A stretch of DNA of 64,000 nucleotides from Chloroflexota bacterium (GTDB lineage Bacteria > Chloroflexota > Anaerolineae > Aggregatilineales > Phototrophicaceae). This document shows, in pieces, positions 62,980 to 64,000 of the stretch. The stretch spans positions 62,001 through 126,000 of the forward strand of contig WTGF01000122.1 in assembly GCA_011525385.1 (NCBI GenBank), read 5' to 3'. Within the stretch, counting starts at the first letter, position 1. Each line of letters begins with the position of its first letter. The notes under the pieces are model-generated. The model did no database searches and was not told the origin of the DNA. It was given only the letters and a program-made list of their open reading frames with translations. The position numbers and the translations under genes were made by a program.

Positions 62980-63827
62980 TGAACCGGCATAGATCCCCAA
63001 AACAGCGTATCCTGGCATTTGCTCATGGCTTGATACTCTTGGTCGCCTGTCTGGTTGTCTTGGTGCCGCTGGCGTATCTGGTGATCAACAGCGTGAAGCT
63101 GCCGCGGGAATTCTTGACCGTTCCGCCGACGATATTGCCGACGCAGGTCACGTTTGAGCACTATGCGGACTTGTTTGAAGATAACAAAACTTTTCGCTAT
63201 TTCAGAAATAGTTTGACGGTCACCCTCTGGACGACCGGAATCACCATCATTACCGGTACGCTGGCGGCCTATGGACTGGCGCGCATGCGACTTTCCGCAA
63301 AGATACTAGCTGCGGTGACCTTTATTTTCCTGTTCATCCGCTTTTATCCCCGCGTGACGACGGTCATTCCGTTTTTCCTGGTGATGCGGGAACTTGACCT
63401 GCTGGATACCGTTTGGGCGATTATGATCGGTCAGCTTGGCATCACGATTCCCTTCGTTACCTGGCTAATGCTGGTGGTTTTTCAGGATTTGCCAGCGGAA
63501 ATCGAAGAGGCGGCCATCGTCGACGGCGCCAGCGTCTGGCAGCGCTTCTGGCGGGTGGTATTGCCGATCGTGATGCCGAGCGTGTCGGCAGCGGCGATAT
63601 TAACGGCGTTTTTGTCCTGGAACGAATTCCTCATCGCGTCAAGCGTTGCGCGGCGCAAGGCCAGTGTGCTGTCCATCGCTGTGGCGGGATTTGTCAGCGA
63701 CAAGGGCATTCAGTGGGGACCGATGGCGGCCATGAGCGTGGTGATGATCGTGCCGATGATCGTCTTTGCGCTTTTCGCTCAAAAGTACCTGATTCGGGGG
63801 ATTACTTTTGGCGCCGTGAAGGGTTGA
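62979..63827 (+). CDS. sugar ABC transporter permease 2 (MalG-like)
   Basis: 282-residue inner-membrane permease with about six helices, starting with LILLVACLVVLVPLAYLVIN. The EAA loop is EEAAIVDGASVWQRFWRVVLP. Translationally coupled to the isomerase gene at a TGATG junction; a GTG three bases earlier (62976) is an alternative start. Completes the membrane part of the importer with permease 1; the ATPase must be encoded elsewhere or shared. Confidence 0.92.
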   Translation: MNRHRSPKQRILAFAHGLILLVACLVVLVPLAYLVINSVKLPREFLTVPPTILPTQVTFEHYADLFEDNKTFRYFRNSLTVTLWTTGITIITGTLAAYGLARMRLSAKILAAVTFIFLFIRFYPRVTTVIPFFLVMRELDLLDTVWAIMIGQLGITIPFVTWLMLVVFQDLPAEIEEAAIVDGASVWQRFWRVVLPIVMPSVSAAAILTAFLSWNEFLIASSVARRKASVLSIAVAGFVSDKGIQWGPMAAMSVVMIVPMIVFALFAQKYLIRGITFGAVKG

Positions 63828-63902
63828 TTGAGGCTGTTGTTGCCGTCAAGGGCTCAGAAGTAGCACCAATGAAGTCATGCAACTCCAAAATAATAGTCGA
63901 CG

Positions 63903-63972
63903 GTAGGGGCGACCCGCCGGGTCGCCCGCAAAACTTAGCCGGAGCGGTGGGCGAGCCAAGGCTCGCCCCTAC
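63903..63972. repeat. GTAGGGGCGAC palindromic element, copy 4
   Basis: 70 bp from GTAGGGGCGACCC to GGCTCGCCCCTAC with hairpins GGGCGACCC...GGGTCGCCC and GGGCGAGCC...GGCTCGCCC. It is preceded at 63872-63891 by AAGTCATGCAACTCCAAAAT, the same flank as the element at 31543-31636. The rest of the 63828-64000 gap holds no gene. Confidence 0.75.
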
Positions 63973-64000
63973 ATTCAGCCTGCAATTTGTTGCCTCATTT

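Overview
The window looks like a chromosomal piece of an uncultivated Chloroflexota bacterium, probably Anaerolineae-like. This is an inference from gene content and base composition (roughly 55-58% GC by eye, frequent TTG and GTG starts, F420 biosynthesis beside molybdenum hydroxylase genes, Rex, MnSOD, FabF/FabH, an F1 ATP synthase operon). No 16S gene is present, so the assignment is tentative.

Positions 1-24811 hold a purine-salvage and purine-catabolism island, all on the + strand. It has an 8-oxoguanine-deaminase-like amidohydrolase (cut by the window edge), adenine deaminase, YgeY, the knotted carbamoyltransferase YgeW, carbamate kinase, two fold-type-II PLP enzymes, SsnA, a molybdenum hydroxylase (FAD and 2Fe-2S domains fused, Mo subunit separate) and a YqeC-MocA fusion. 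This resembles the E. coli ygeW-ygeY-yqeA-yqeC-ssnA-xdhD neighbourhood, which is linked to anaerobic, uricase-free purine breakdown to carbamoyl phosphate and ATP. Embedded in it is an F420 module: NADPH:F420 reductase, cofE, a nitroreductase like the FbiB C-terminal domain, cofD, cofC and an F420-type luciferase-like oxidoreductase. A 584-residue protein with a phosphorylase-like C-terminus lies between the two hydroxylase genes. Together they suggest purine oxidation coupled to F420/NADPH and substrate-level ATP formation.

Positions 24808-34504 hold a tandem-RCK potassium channel, a 6-oxopurine nucleoside phosphorylase with a small membrane protein, fabF-fabH on the minus strand, an SDR protein, a GNAT protein and proC. 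Positions 34800-39263 hold atpA-atpG-atpD-atpC without the F0 or delta genes, followed by a strong terminator. Next come mreB, rex (minus), a GbsR/MarR regulator, tRNA-Leu(TAG), tig, clpP, clpX, an MBL hydrolase (minus), obg, nadD, a double-domain solute-binding protein, two EamA transporters (minus), tandem sodA genes (one cytoplasmic, one Tat-exported) and a class II fumarase-like gene.

At 56627-59041 a compositionally foreign gene encodes two TIR/deoxyribosyltransferase-like modules in front of a P-loop ATPase. It is the best candidate here for an undescribed defence-type protein. The window ends with a sugar ABC importer lacking its ATPase gene and carrying a sugar-phosphate-isomerase-like gene inside it.

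Several short repeat families occur between genes. The most striking is an element of about 104 bp, in both orientations, ending at start codons and in + orientation supplying the Shine-Dalgarno sequence. Others are a GTAGGGGCGAC-ended palindromic element of about 70 bp, a 94-bp element with AAGTCATGCA inverted termini, and a CTCGGTG repeat. Rex-box-like 18-mers lie upstream of rex and over the -35 region of the predicted ATP synthase promoter.
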